DNA of 64,000 nt, taken from contig NZ_RAPZ01000010.1 of the NCBI RefSeq assembly GCF_003610375.1, positions 966,161-1,030,160 of the forward strand, read 5' to 3'. Shown here one piece after another: positions 1-8,931 of this stretch. Position 1 is the first letter of the stretch; each line of letters starts with the position of its first letter. A model generated the notes under the pieces. That model had not been told where the DNA came from, ran no database searches, and saw nothing but the letters and a program-made list of their open reading frames with translations. The stretch comes from Sphingomonas sp. PP-CC-1A-547. Lineage in GTDB: Bacteria; Pseudomonadota; Alphaproteobacteria; Sphingomonadales; Sphingomonadaceae. Both the position numbers and the translations under genes were made by a program.

Positions 1-339
1 CTCGGTGACCTCGACCAGAGCAATGTCGCCGCCCGAACCCTGCACGTCAGCCACCGCGCTTTTGACGAGCGCCGACTTGCCGGTTCCTCGCGCGCCCCAC
101 AGCAGGACGTCCTGCGCGGCGTGCCCCTTCGCGAGATGGCGCAGGTTGGCGACCAGCGAGGCCTTCTGACGATCGACCCCGATCAGCATATCCAGCGGTA
201 ACGGCGCAAAACCACGGGCTGGCTGGAGCACGCCGCCACGCCATACATAGGCAGGATGCGCCCGCGGATCGGCGGCCGGCGGCGGGGGTGGCGACAGGCG
301 CTCGAGGGCGGCGGCGATGCGGTCCAGCGGATCGGTCAT
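1..339 (-). CDS. DUF815-family AAA-type ATPase, N-terminal part only
   Basis: The first 113 codons are present; the gene runs off the left edge. It starts MTDPLDRIAAALERL, and a Walker A motif GARGTGKS sits at about residues 81-88, preceded by the DVLLWG strand typical of DUF815 proteins. These predicted P-loop ATPases have no settled biochemical role. The start is the only ATG that keeps the family-typical N terminus. It lies 62 bases downstream of the TPR gene and points the same way, so it may be read through from the exopolysaccharide regulatory operon, although DUF815 genes are not normally part of that system. Family assignment is good; function is unknown. Confidence 0.82.
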   Translation of the reverse strand, partial: MTDPLDRIAAALERLSPPPPPAADPRAHPAYVWRGGVLQPARGFAPLPLDMLIGVDRQKASLVANLRHLAKGHAAQDVLLWGARGTGKSALVKSAVADVQGSGGDIALVEVTE

Positions 340-401
340 GCGCGGCTTCTGACGGCACGCCCCCTCGGAGGCAAGGGTTCCGACGGCAGGACCGGCAGCG
401 T

Positions 402-2432
402 TCAGCCGAGCTGTCGGCGATGGCCCGCGATCGCAGCGGCCCCCGGCGCGAGGCGGACCGCCTTGTCGAGCAACTGGCGCGCACCATCGACATTCCCGTT
501 CGCTGCCAGGGCAATGCCGTAGGCGTCCGCCGCCGCCGCACTCATCGGCGCGAGCATGTACGCGGCCTTGCCATAGCGGACCGCGATGACGCCGTCGTCG
601 CTGCCGGCATAGGCGAGTGCCAAATCGATCAGCACGCCGCTATCGCGATTGCCGACCCGTCGCCGCACGCCTTCCAGCGTCTCGATCGCCTTGTCCCAAT
701 CCCCCGACGCGACCTGCCAGTGCCCCAGCAGGCGCAATCCGGTCAGGCTTTGCGGGTTCTGCGACAGATACAGCGCCAGCGAGGCCGCCGCGTCCTGCGC
801 GCGCCCAGCCCGTCCAAGCGCATCGACCAGACGCAACATCGTCGGTTCGTCGAACGATAGATCCGCCGCCCGCGCATAGACCCCGGCCGCCTCGGGATAG
901 CGCCCGGCAACAACCAGTGCGTCCCCAAGCGCCAGTTGCGCGGCCGGCGCACCGGGGCTCGCCGTGACGAGCGCACGCGCCCGAGCAATTGAGCCGGCAG
1001 TATCCCCACGCGCGATCTGGCCGCGGATCACCCCCAGTACATAGGTCGGGTCGTTCGACGCGGCATCGGCAACGGCCAACAACGCACCGACCGAATCGTC
1101 CGTACCGAATATCCCGGCGGGCGCAGTCCGTCCCCCCGCCGCACGATCGAGGAATTGCGCGGCGGTCTGCGTATCCCCGGCCGCCTCGAACGCCCGTGCG
1201 ATCGTCGTCAACGAATAGCCGTCCGCATCGGCGCGCAGCCCGATCGGCCGCAGCACGGCCAACGCCGCCTGCGCATCCCCCGACCGGAGCAGCGCCGCAC
1301 CCAGCAATCGGCGCGCCGTCACGTTGAGCGGCTGGATCGCGACCAACTGTCGCCACGTGACCGCCGCCTGTTCGAACTTGCCTTCCGCATAATCGAGACT
1401 GCCCGACAGCAGCATCGCACCCGGCAAGCCGGCAACCGCGCCCCCGGTTCGTTGCAGCAATCCGCGCGCCAGATCGATGCGTCCTGCGCGCGCGGCCAAT
1501 ACCGCCTGGAGGTACAGCGCCTGCGGACTGCCCGGCCGCGCCAACAGCGCGCGACGCGTCGCCGCCAGCATATCGGCATTCCGCCCCGCCTCGCCCAGCG
1601 TCGCCGCATATTCGATCAGCGCGGGGTGATAATAGGCGTCGCGCTGCAACGCCGCCTCGAACCACGGCAGCGCGGCAACGAGCCCGTAGCGGCTGCGAAC
1701 GACCTCCCCCTGCAACGTCAGCGCCGCAGGTTCGCCCCGCGCCAGCGTCACCGCGCGCGCCGCCGCGACGGACGCGCCACCGACATCGCCCGCCGTCAAC
1801 CGGATGCGGCCAAGATCCGTCCACGCCGCGCCATCGTTCGGCACCTGCTGGAGCAGCGCCCGAAGCACCGCCTGCGCCTCCACGGGCTTGCCTTGCGACG
1901 CCAGCGCCCGCGCCTGAATTCGCGCAGCGTACCCGGCATACTGCGGTTGCGCCTGCGCCGCCTCGTCGATCGCGCCATCAGGGTCGCCCTGCAGCAATCG
2001 TGCATGTGCCTGAAGCTGATGCAGGCGATCCGCGGGCAACCCCGCGTCGGTCGCCCGCGCCAGTTCCGCCTCCGCCGCAAGCCCGTCGCCGAGTTCGAGA
2101 TACGCGCGCGCCAGTACCGCATGCGCGATCCCCAACGTCGGGGCAGCCTTGATCGCGGCCTGCGCGTTGGCCCGCGCGGCACTATAGTTCCCTGCTCCTA
2201 GCGTCGTCAGGCTGTCGACCAGCGACCGGCGCGCATCGGGTCGCGATGGCCGCGTGGCCAGCACCACCGCGACACCGACGATCAGCAGACACAGAACGCC
2301 AATCGCAATCAAGCGTGTATATCTCGCGGTAACGACGCCGCGCATTTTCAGGCGCCGACGCCGGCCCCGGCTCAGCAACGGATAACGATGCGTGTGCGTC
2401 GCCGCGGATCCGGTCTCAGGCATGGAGATCAT
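402..2432 (-). CDS. prsT: TPR-repeat protein of the PEP-CTERM/exosortase system (PrsT-like)
   Basis: A 676-residue protein with a basic N terminus, one membrane segment at about residues 41-60 (LIAIGVLCLLIVGVAVVLA) and then a long array of TPR-like helical repeats rich in Ala, Leu and Gly up to the C terminus. In exosortase-linked exopolysaccharide loci such a protein follows the PrsK/PrsR pair, which is the main reason for the name. It probably acts as a membrane-anchored scaffold on the periplasmic side; that is inference. The ATG at 2432 overlaps the prsR end by 17 bases; a second ATG at 2423 would reduce this to 8, so the exact start is unsure. It is somewhat shorter than the roughly 900-residue members seen elsewhere. 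Confidence 0.8.
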   Translation of the reverse strand: MISMPETGSAATHTHRYPLLSRGRRRRLKMRGVVTARYTRLIAIGVLCLLIVGVAVVLATRPSRPDARRSLVDSLTTLGAGNYSAARANAQAAIKAAPTLGIAHAVLARAYLELGDGLAAEAELARATDAGLPADRLHQLQAHARLLQGDPDGAIDEAAQAQPQYAGYAARIQARALASQGKPVEAQAVLRALLQQVPNDGAAWTDLGRIRLTAGDVGGASVAAARAVTLARGEPAALTLQGEVVRSRYGLVAALPWFEAALQRDAYYHPALIEYAATLGEAGRNADMLAATRRALLARPGSPQALYLQAVLAARAGRIDLARGLLQRTGGAVAGLPGAMLLSGSLDYAEGKFEQAAVTWRQLVAIQPLNVTARRLLGAALLRSGDAQAALAVLRPIGLRADADGYSLTTIARAFEAAGDTQTAAQFLDRAAGGRTAPAGIFGTDDSVGALLAVADAASNDPTYVLGVIRGQIARGDTAGSIARARALVTASPGAPAAQLALGDALVVAGRYPEAAGVYARAADLSFDEPTMLRLVDALGRAGRAQDAAASLALYLSQNPQSLTGLRLLGHWQVASGDWDKAIETLEGVRRRVGNRDSGVLIDLALAYAGSDDGVIAVRYGKAAYMLAPMSAAAADAYGIALAANGNVDGARQLLDKAVRLAPGAAAIAGHRRQLG

Positions 2433-3774
2433 AGCTTTTCAGGAGGTCGTACAAGGTCGGACGGCTGATCCCGAGCAACCGCGATGCGCCTGAGATATTG
2501 CCGTCGGCGCGCGCCAGCGCCTGGCGGATCGCTTTCCGGTCGGCGAGTTCGCGAGCCGCACGCAGGTTGAGCGCGGCGGCCTCCTCGCCCTTGCCGTCGA
2601 GGTCGAGATCGGCCGCCGTGACGAGCTTGCCGTCGGCCATGATGACCGCGCGCTTGATCCGGTTCTCCAGCTCGCGGACGTTGCCGGGCCAGCCCCAGCC
2701 GTCGATCGCGGCGCGCGCATCGGGGGCCAGGCCGGTGACGACGGGGTTCATCGTACGGGCATAGCGCGTGACGAAGTGCCGCGCGAGCAGCACCGCGTCG
2801 CCGGTCCGCGCGGCCAGGGCCGGTATTCGCACGACGATCTCCGCGAGCCGGTAATACAGATCCTCGCGGAACCGCCCATCCGCAACCATCGCGTCGACAT
2901 TCTGGTGAGTCGCGCAGACGATACGCGTGTCGACCGGGATCGCCTTCCGCCCGCCGACCCGCTCGATCACGCGCTCCTGGAGGAACCGCAACAGCTTTAC
3001 CTGGAGCGCGAGCGGCACGTCACCGATCTCGTCGAGGAACAGCGTGCCGCCCGCGGCCTGTTCGATCTTGCCCTCGGTGGTCTTCACCGCGCCGGTGAAC
3101 GCGCCCTTTTCGTGACCGAACAGCTCGCTTTCGAGCAAAGTCTCGGGGATCGCCGCGCAGTTGATCGCGACGAAATTCCCCCGTGACCGCGGTGACGCAT
3201 CGTGCAGCCCGCGCGCCAGCAGTTCCTTGCCGGTGCCGCTCGCGCCGAGCAGCATCACCGAGACGTTGGCCGGCGCGACCCGCTCCAGCGTGCGCGTGAC
3301 CACCGCCATCTCTGGCGAAGCGCTGATCAACCCGCCGAACCCGCCCGCGTCGATACGCGCGGCAAGCCTGCGGTTCTCGGTCTCAAGCGCATGGACGTGA
3401 AACGCGCGGCTGACGATCATGCCAAGCGCGTCGATGTCGATCGGCTTGGCATAGAAGTCCCAGGCGCCATCCGCGATCGCCTGCAACGCACTTTCGCGCG
3501 CGCCGTGCCCTGAAGCGACGATCACCTTGGTATCCGGCTTCATCGCGAGAATATCGCGCAGCGTGGCAAACCCTTCGGTGACTCCGTCCGGATCGGGCGG
3601 CAGGCCGAGGTCCAGCGTGACGACCGCAGGCTCATGCGCGCGCACCGCATCTAGCGCCTGCGCCCGATCGCTCGCGACGACGATCTCATACCCCTCATAC
3701 GCCCAGCGCAATTGCCGTTGCAGCCCGAGGTCGTCCTCGACGATCAGCAGGACGGGGCGATCGTTTCCGCTCAC
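2416..3774 (-). CDS. prsR: PEP-CTERM-box sigma-54-dependent response regulator PrsR
   Basis: A 452-residue NtrC-type regulator. An N-terminal receiver domain has the phosphoacceptor Asp55 ([10 protein letters not shown]). An AAA+ domain follows with Walker A GASGTGKE and the sigma-54 contact motif GAFTGA, and a FIS-type helix-turn-helix closes the protein ([19 protein letters not shown]). It should activate sigma-54 promoters of exopolysaccharide/PEP-CTERM genes when phosphorylated by PrsK. The start is taken as the GTG at 3774, whose GTGA overlaps the prsK stop, because the receiver begins directly after it; the reading frame upstream is only prsK shadow. Function is known for the family, while its target promoters here are not. 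Confidence 0.93.
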   Translation of the reverse strand: MSGNDRPVLLIVEDDLGLQRQLRWAYEGYEIVVASDRAQALDAVRAHEPAVVTLDLGLPPDPDGVTEGFATLRDILAMKPDTKVIVASGHGARESALQAIADGAWDFYAKPIDIDALGMIVSRAFHVHALETENRRLAARIDAGGFGGLISASPEMAVVTRTLERVAPANVSVMLLGASGTGKELLARGLHDASPRSRGNFVAINCAAIPETLLESELFGHEKGAFTGAVKTTEGKIEQAAGGTLFLDEIGDVPLALQVKLLRFLQERVIERVGGRKAIPVDTRIVCATHQNVDAMVADGRFREDLYYRLAEIVVRIPALAARTGDAVLLARHFVTRYARTMNPVVTGLAPDARAAIDGWGWPGNVRELENRIKRAVIMADGKLVTAADLDLDGKGEEAAALNLRAARELADRKAIRQALARADGNISGASRLLGISRPTLYDLLKSYDLHA

Positions 3775-5810
3775 GCCGCCACCTCCAGCGCCGCGACTGC
3801 GGGCAGCAGGATGCGGAAGCGCGTACCCTCCCCCTCGCGGCTGGTGATGTCGAGCGCGCCGCCCATCGCATGCACCAGTTGCCGCGCCTCGAACGCGCCG
3901 ATCCCGAAGCCAGCGGGCTTGGACGACACGAACGGCTTGAACAGCTGGTCGCGGACAAAGCCCGGCGTCATGCCACAGCCATGGTCGATCACGTCGATCG
4001 CCACCTGCTCGCCGATCGTCTCGACGACCAGCAAAACAGGCGCATCCGCAGCGCTCGCCTCGACCGCATTCTGGACCAGCTGCCCCAGCACCTGTTCGAG
4101 GCGCGCCGCGTGCCCGAGCGCCCAAACCGGACCGCCCTGCGCGACAATCGGGTGCTGCGCCTTGCGATCGGCCGCGACTCGCTCGACGATAGTGGCGACG
4201 TCGATCGGCTGGAGCGGTTCGCAGCGGACGGGCCCATGCTGCGAAAGGCGGGCAAGCAGCGCGTTCATGCGATCGGACGAGTCCTTGAGAGTAGCGACCA
4301 TGTCGACACGAAAATCGGGATTGTCCGCGTGCCGCTCGGCGTTGCGCGCAACCAAGGTCAATTGGCTTACAAGATTCTTGATATCGTGGAGGATGAACGC
4401 GAACCGTCGATTGAACTCGTCGAACCGCGCCGCGTCGGCCAGCGCCGCATGCGCGCGATCCTCGGCGAGATAGCTCGCCGCCTGCCGACCCGCGACCCGA
4501 AGCAGGTCGAAATCCTCCCAGTCGAGCGCACGGTCGACCGGCGGGCGCGCGAGCACTATCGCACCAATCAGCGTGCCGCCGTGCACCAGAGGCACGATCG
4601 CCCAAGCCTCGGGGCACTCGCGGAGCCAGTCGGGAACGCTCGTCACGTCGTCGCCTGGCGCGGTACCGGCGCGGACGCGGTCCAGTTCGACGATCCGCGC
4701 GTCCTGCGCGAGATACCGCGCCAACGTCTCATCGCGTGGACCATCGGCGGCTCCCGCCCAGTTCCACGTCGCGCCTGACCCCAACGATGCCCCGTCGGGC
4801 ACCAGCAACAGCCCCCCGGGCGAGTCGGTCAGGTCGGCAATCGACTTCACGACCCGACAATCGAGCGACTCCGCGCCGGAATCGGGTCGGCCCAGCGTGT
4901 CGGTGAAGCGCTGCCACTCGGCACGGTAGTCATAGCGGTGGCGAAACAGGTGCTTGGCCACTTTCACCTTGGCCCATGCCCGCAACCAGGGCGTCGACAG
5001 CAGCGCCACCACCATCGCCGTCGCACCGAACACGATCGCCGTCTGCGCCACCCGCGCATAGGGACCGACGAGGCTGGCGACGATGGCGGTCGCGAGCGCG
5101 GTGATGCCCGCGTAAAGGACCAGCGCGATCGCCGACAATGCACGCACCGCGATGGGTCGCGACAAGGCGAGCGTCCACTCGCCGCTGCGATGCACGCCGA
5201 CGACGAGCAGAGCCGCGACACAGATCATCACGACACCCCGCGCGACGAACGCGATCGGCGCCGCCACCGTCGAGGCATAGCCCAAGGCCGCCACCAGCAG
5301 GTCGACGCCCCACATCGCGGCAAGCGCCAGCATCACCAGCCGGACGCCGCCCCGCGATGCCGGTGCCGCCTGATACAGATGATGCGTGAGGACTAGCGCG
5401 CTCACCGCCCCCATCATGCCAAGCATCGCGCGCGCGGACGCGACCGCGGCGAACGCCTCGTCATGTACCACGGCCATTTCCACGAACGCGAGCAGCGCCG
5501 CCGCACCGGCGAGCGTCATCACCACCAGATACACCGCGTCCAGCGCCCGGTTGCCCGTACGGTCGCGCCGCACCATTGCCAGCATGAACCCGAGCCAGGC
5601 GACATCGCGAACGCTCGCCGCGACGCGAGTCGCGATGTCCTGCGCCCCGATCCCCGCGACTGCGAGCGCCCACAGGCTCGTCGCGACCAGTGCCGCCAGC
5701 AATGCGCGATGCGGCCAATGCCCGCTCGGCCGTCGCATCTGCCCCAGCGCCACCGCGCCGAACAGCAACGCGGCAAGCGCATGGCTCCACAAGACCAGGG
5801 TCGCGATCAC
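3771..5810 (-). CDS. prsK: PEP-CTERM system membrane histidine kinase PrsK
   Basis: A 679-residue sensor kinase. The first 290 or so residues form about eight hydrophobic segments, followed by a GAF-like region, a dimerisation helix with the phosphoacceptor HDIKN (near residue 475), and a HATPase domain with an N box (LVQNAVEASA) and glycine boxes (DHGCGM, GFGIGA). It is the cognate kinase of PrsR, with which it overlaps by 4 bases (GTGA), so the two are translationally coupled. The sugar transferase gene ends 20 bases upstream, so the four genes form one operon. The signal sensed is unknown. The HDxKN form of the H box resembles NtrB-class kinases, which fits a sigma-54 regulator as partner. 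Confidence 0.92.
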   Translation of the reverse strand: MIATLVLWSHALAALLFGAVALGQMRRPSGHWPHRALLAALVATSLWALAVAGIGAQDIATRVAASVRDVAWLGFMLAMVRRDRTGNRALDAVYLVVMTLAGAAALLAFVEMAVVHDEAFAAVASARAMLGMMGAVSALVLTHHLYQAAPASRGGVRLVMLALAAMWGVDLLVAALGYASTVAAPIAFVARGVVMICVAALLVVGVHRSGEWTLALSRPIAVRALSAIALVLYAGITALATAIVASLVGPYARVAQTAIVFGATAMVVALLSTPWLRAWAKVKVAKHLFRHRYDYRAEWQRFTDTLGRPDSGAESLDCRVVKSIADLTDSPGGLLLVPDGASLGSGATWNWAGAADGPRDETLARYLAQDARIVELDRVRAGTAPGDDVTSVPDWLRECPEAWAIVPLVHGGTLIGAIVLARPPVDRALDWEDFDLLRVAGRQAASYLAEDRAHAALADAARFDEFNRRFAFILHDIKNLVSQLTLVARNAERHADNPDFRVDMVATLKDSSDRMNALLARLSQHGPVRCEPLQPIDVATIVERVAADRKAQHPIVAQGGPVWALGHAARLEQVLGQLVQNAVEASAADAPVLLVVETIGEQVAIDVIDHGCGMTPGFVRDQLFKPFVSSKPAGFGIGAFEARQLVHAMGGALDITSREGEGTRFRILLPAVAALEVAA

Positions 5811-5829
5811 GCGCGGTCAGCTACAAAAA

Positions 5830-7218
5830 TCACCGCGCGCCTGCCGGCCACAACACCACGCGCAGGGTCTGCAACAGGATCAGCATGTCGAGGAACGGCG
5901 AATAATTCTTCGCGTAATACAGGTCGTATTCGAGCTTGTGGCGCGCATCCTCGATCGACGCGCCATACGGATAATTGATCTGCGCCCAGCCGGTGATCCC
6001 AGGCTTCACCATATGCCGCTCGGCGTAGAAGGGCAGTTGCTCCTCGAGCTGCTGGACGAACTGCGGGCGTTCGGGGCGCGGGCCGACGAAGCTCATCTCG
6101 CCCTTCAGCACGGTCCAGGTCTGCGGCAGTTCGTCGATCCGCACCTTCCGGATGAAGCGACCGATGCGTGTGATCCGCGGATCGTCCTCCGCCGCCCAGA
6201 CCGCCTTGCCCGCGACCTCGGCGTCCTGCCGCATCGACCGCAACTTGAGGATGTCGAAGCCCTCATTGTAGAGCCCGACGCGACGCTGGCGATAGAAAGC
6301 GGGACCCTTCGACTCGAGCTTGATCGCGATCGCAGTGAGCAGGATGATCGGCAAGGTAACGACCAGCAGCAGCCCGCTGGCGACGATGTCGAACGCGCGC
6401 TTGAACACGCTCGACAGCATTCTGCTGGAGGCGAACCCGTCGGAGAAGATCAACCAGGACGGATTGACGCTCTTCAGGTCGATGCGCCCCGTCTCGCGTT
6501 CGAGGAAGCTCGATATTTCGCTGACCTGCACGCCGGTGGTGCGGACGCGGAGCAGATCCTTCATCGGCAATGCGTTGCGGCGTTCGTCGAGCGCCAGCAC
6601 GACCTCGCTCGCATTCTGGTCGACGATATGCGCAGCGAGGTTGGGGATGTCGGCGCGCGGCATCGCGCCCTGGACCACCGGGTCCGCCTCGCCCATCAGG
6701 ACGAAGCCCGCGACGACGAAGTTGACGCCCGGTTGCGCAGCCAGCGTCTCGATCCGAGCGGCGCGCGTCCCGGCGCCGAGCACGACGATCCGTCGCTTGA
6801 ACGTCTCGCCGCCGAGCGTCTTGCCGAGCACCGCGCGGACCGTGACGAGCAGGACGGTGGCGATCACCGTCGAGTAGAGCAGGTTCGATCGCCACAGCGC
6901 GAGCGGGGGGACGAGGAAGAAGATCAGCGACAGGAACATCACGCCCAGCGAGAGCGCCACCGCCAGCCGCGCGGCGGCAAAACGCAGCGACAGGAACGAC
7001 GCGACGCCATACGCCCCGACCGCGACCAGCGAGACCTGCAGTGCGAGCGCGAACGTCAGCAACTGCGCGATCCGGGTATGGATCGGGCCGACCTCCATGC
7101 CGATCTGATGCGCGCGGACGATCCAGCCGATCTCCGCCGACGCGATCAGCAACACCGCATCGACAAGGCCGAGCAGGAGGACCGCATAAGGTACGTAATG
7201 CTTGAAGAGCCGTATCAT
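5830..7218 (-). CDS. Membrane sugar transferase, exosortase-system (EpsB/TIGR03013-like)
   Basis: A 462-residue polyprenyl-phosphate sugar-1-phosphate transferase. Four or five N-terminal membrane helices precede a nucleotide-binding-like region (IVVLGAGTRAARI), and a further membrane helix leads into the C-terminal bacterial sugar transferase domain from about residue 270, with FYRQRRVGLYNEGFDILKLRSM, the DELPQ motif, SFVGPRPERP and KPGITGWAQ. It should start repeat-unit synthesis on undecaprenyl phosphate for the exopolysaccharide made by this locus. It is first in the operon with prsK, prsR and prsT and divergent from manC across a 161-base gap that must hold both promoters. The sugar specificity cannot be read from the sequence. 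Confidence 0.9.
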   Translation of the reverse strand: MIRLFKHYVPYAVLLLGLVDAVLLIASAEIGWIVRAHQIGMEVGPIHTRIAQLLTFALALQVSLVAVGAYGVASFLSLRFAAARLAVALSLGVMFLSLIFFLVPPLALWRSNLLYSTVIATVLLVTVRAVLGKTLGGETFKRRIVVLGAGTRAARIETLAAQPGVNFVVAGFVLMGEADPVVQGAMPRADIPNLAAHIVDQNASEVVLALDERRNALPMKDLLRVRTTGVQVSEISSFLERETGRIDLKSVNPSWLIFSDGFASSRMLSSVFKRAFDIVASGLLLVVTLPIILLTAIAIKLESKGPAFYRQRRVGLYNEGFDILKLRSMRQDAEVAGKAVWAAEDDPRITRIGRFIRKVRIDELPQTWTVLKGEMSFVGPRPERPQFVQQLEEQLPFYAERHMVKPGITGWAQINYPYGASIEDARHKLEYDLYYAKNYSPFLDMLILLQTLRVVLWPAGAR

Positions 7219-7379
7219 CGTCCGCTATCCCGACGCACCAGTGTAAACGCTTCCGACACCTGAACGCCACGTTTCGCAGTAAAACACCAAAAAAGCCTGA
7301 AGACTGCATGCCAATCCGATCATTCGGCGATTGGCGCGCGAAATTGCTACGTTATAGCTCGGCGCCAGCAGGAGGCTTC

Positions 7380-8468
7380 ATGACCGCACGTAAGATCGTT
7401 CCCGTTATTCTTTCAGGCGGTTCGGGCACGCGCCTCTGGCCGATGTCGCGCCCCGAAATGCCCAAGCAGATGCTGGCGCTGACCGCGGACGAGACGATGC
7501 TGCAGCTGACCGCGGGCCGCGCGTTCGGCGAACGCTTCGCCGCGCCGATCGTTGTCGCCAATGCGCGTCACGCGGACCTGGTCGAGCAGCAGCTTGCCGA
7601 GGCCGGCGCGACGCCGCAAGCGCTGATCCTGGAGCCGATCGGTCGCAACACCGCACCCGCCATCGCGCTCGCCGCGATTGCCGCGGGTGGCGGCGGCGAC
7701 GCGCTGCTGGTGATGCCGTCGGACCACGTCATCGGCGATGTCGCGGCATTCCACGCAGCGATCGAAGCAGCGATGCCGCTCGTCACCCAAGGGTGGCTGG
7801 TCACGTTCGGCATCGCACCAGACGCGCCCGAGACCGGCTATGGCTGGATTCAGATCGGCGACGAATTGCAGCCCGGCGTCAACCGCGTCGCGCGGTTCGT
7901 CGAGAAGCCCCCGCTCGACAAGGCTCAGTCGATGCTCGCAAGTGGCGATCACGCCTGGAACGGTGGGATCTTCCTGTTCCTCGCCGACGCCTATCTCGAG
8001 GCGCTCGCACAGTTCGATCCGGGCATCCTGACAGCCACGCAGGAGGCGATGGACAAGGCACGTACCGAGGGCTCGCGGATCTACCCCGACGCGGTCGCCT
8101 TTGCCGCCTCGCCCGACGATTCGATCGATTACGCGGTCATGGAAAAGGCCGACCGGGTCGCGGTCGTGCCGGTCGCGATGGGCTGGAACGACGTCGGCAG
8201 CTGGGACGCGCTCCACGCGATCAGCGACACCGACGGCGACGGCAACGCGCATCGCAGCCACGGCGACGGCGATGTGCTGGCGATCGATACGAAGAACTGC
8301 TTCGTCCGCAGCGACGGCGTCCGCGTCTCGCTGGTCGGCGTCGAGGACCTGATCGTGGTCGCGAGCGGCAACGACGTGCTGATCATGCCACGCGGCCGCA
8401 GCCAGGAAGTGAAGAAGCTCATCGAGGCCATGAAAAACGCTGCGAAGAACACCGCGCCGACCAGCTGA
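7380..8468 (+). CDS. manC: Mannose-1-phosphate guanylyltransferase
   Basis: A 362-residue nucleotidyltransferase making GDP-mannose from mannose-1-phosphate and GTP. The pyrophosphorylase signature lies near the N terminus (LSGGSGTRLWPMSRP, then PKQML), with the sugar-phosphate motif FVEKPPLDKA and EYAVMEK-like core (DYAVMEKAD). It lacks the C-terminal cupin isomerase domain of AlgA/XanB-type bifunctional enzymes, so it is the short form. The ATG at 7380 is chosen because AGGAGG lies 6 bases upstream; the longer upstream reading frame has no family residues. It diverges from the exopolysaccharide operon and probably feeds it with GDP-mannose or GDP-fucose precursor. A strong hairpin follows the stop. 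Confidence 0.93.
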   Translation: MTARKIVPVILSGGSGTRLWPMSRPEMPKQMLALTADETMLQLTAGRAFGERFAAPIVVANARHADLVEQQLAEAGATPQALILEPIGRNTAPAIALAAIAAGGGGDALLVMPSDHVIGDVAAFHAAIEAAMPLVTQGWLVTFGIAPDAPETGYGWIQIGDELQPGVNRVARFVEKPPLDKAQSMLASGDHAWNGGIFLFLADAYLEALAQFDPGILTATQEAMDKARTEGSRIYPDAVAFAASPDDSIDYAVMEKADRVAVVPVAMGWNDVGSWDALHAISDTDGDGNAHRSHGDGDVLAIDTKNCFVRSDGVRVSLVGVEDLIVVASGNDVLIMPRGRSQEVKKLIEAMKNAAKNTAPTS

Positions 8469-8482
8469 GGTCAGGACATAGA

Positions 8483-8509
8483 ATCGGTCCGGCCGCGCGC
8501 CGGACCGAT
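8483..8509 (+). terminator. Perfect 11-bp hairpin after manC
   Basis: ATCGGTCCGGC and its exact reverse complement GCCGGACCGAT are separated by 5 bases (CGCGC), beginning 14 bases after the manC stop. A short T-rich stretch (GGTTTCTT) comes a few bases later. It would act as a factor-independent terminator, perhaps in both directions because a small minus-strand ORF ends beside it. Confidence 0.7.
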
Positions 8510-8513
8510 CGAA

Positions 8514-8693
8514 TTACGGTTTCTTGCGGGTCTTCGGCACCTGCGACAGGCGCGTGAGCAGCGTCGGGATGTCCTCGGTGATCATTGTGTCCGTGGGAGT
8601 CTGCCAGGACGAGCGCAATCTTTCGCCGACATCATGCAATCGTGCGCCGGCTTCACGCCTGCCGGCTTCACGCCTGGATGTCTCGTCTCGCAC
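8514..8693 (-). CDS. Possible small NepR-like anti-sigma factor
   Basis: A 59-codon reading frame from a GTG with GAGG 5 bases upstream (longer alternatives at 8726 ATG and 8747 GTG). The C-terminal half reads VGERLRSSWQ, then ITEDIPTLLTRLSQ, then a basic tail KTRKKP. The order LR, aromatic, E-x-[IV]-P, LL-x-x-L resembles NepR, the anti-sigma factor of the alphaproteobacterial general stress response, which is about 60 residues. The spacing between the two motifs is 4 residues longer than usual, so the match is incomplete. An in-frame 15-base tandem repeat encodes RREAG twice. No PhyR or EcfG gene is present nearby. It could also be a non-coding frame. Confidence 0.35.
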   Translation of the reverse strand: MRDETSRREAGRREAGARLHDVGERLRSSWQTPTDTMITEDIPTLLTRLSQVPKTRKKP

Positions 8694-8931
8694 GTCTACC
8701 TCACCTACGCATACACCCGACGGCATCCTTCGGGGAGGTAAGGACACCGCCGGGCTCTCGGGTCAAACCGACGATATCCGCGCTTGTTCCGGCAGTTTCC
8801 CGCGGTTTCGTCATATGCGCATGTTTCGCGCCGGTTCCGGCCGCAGACGCGTCGAAATTCCAGGTTCCGAAGCGCTGGCGATCCGCGCGGAGATCGGCTT
8901 AGATGCGGCAAAGTTCACGGGAGAATTCGTC

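Noticed and set aside
1155..2201. Long plus-strand ORF opposite prsT
   Set aside because: Arg/Gln-rich shadow of the TPR gene with no family residues.
7331..7348. Possible sigma-54 promoter before manC (TTGGCGCGCGAAATTGCT)
   Set aside because: The GG and GC elements have 11 bases between them instead of 10, which normally abolishes sigma-54 use.
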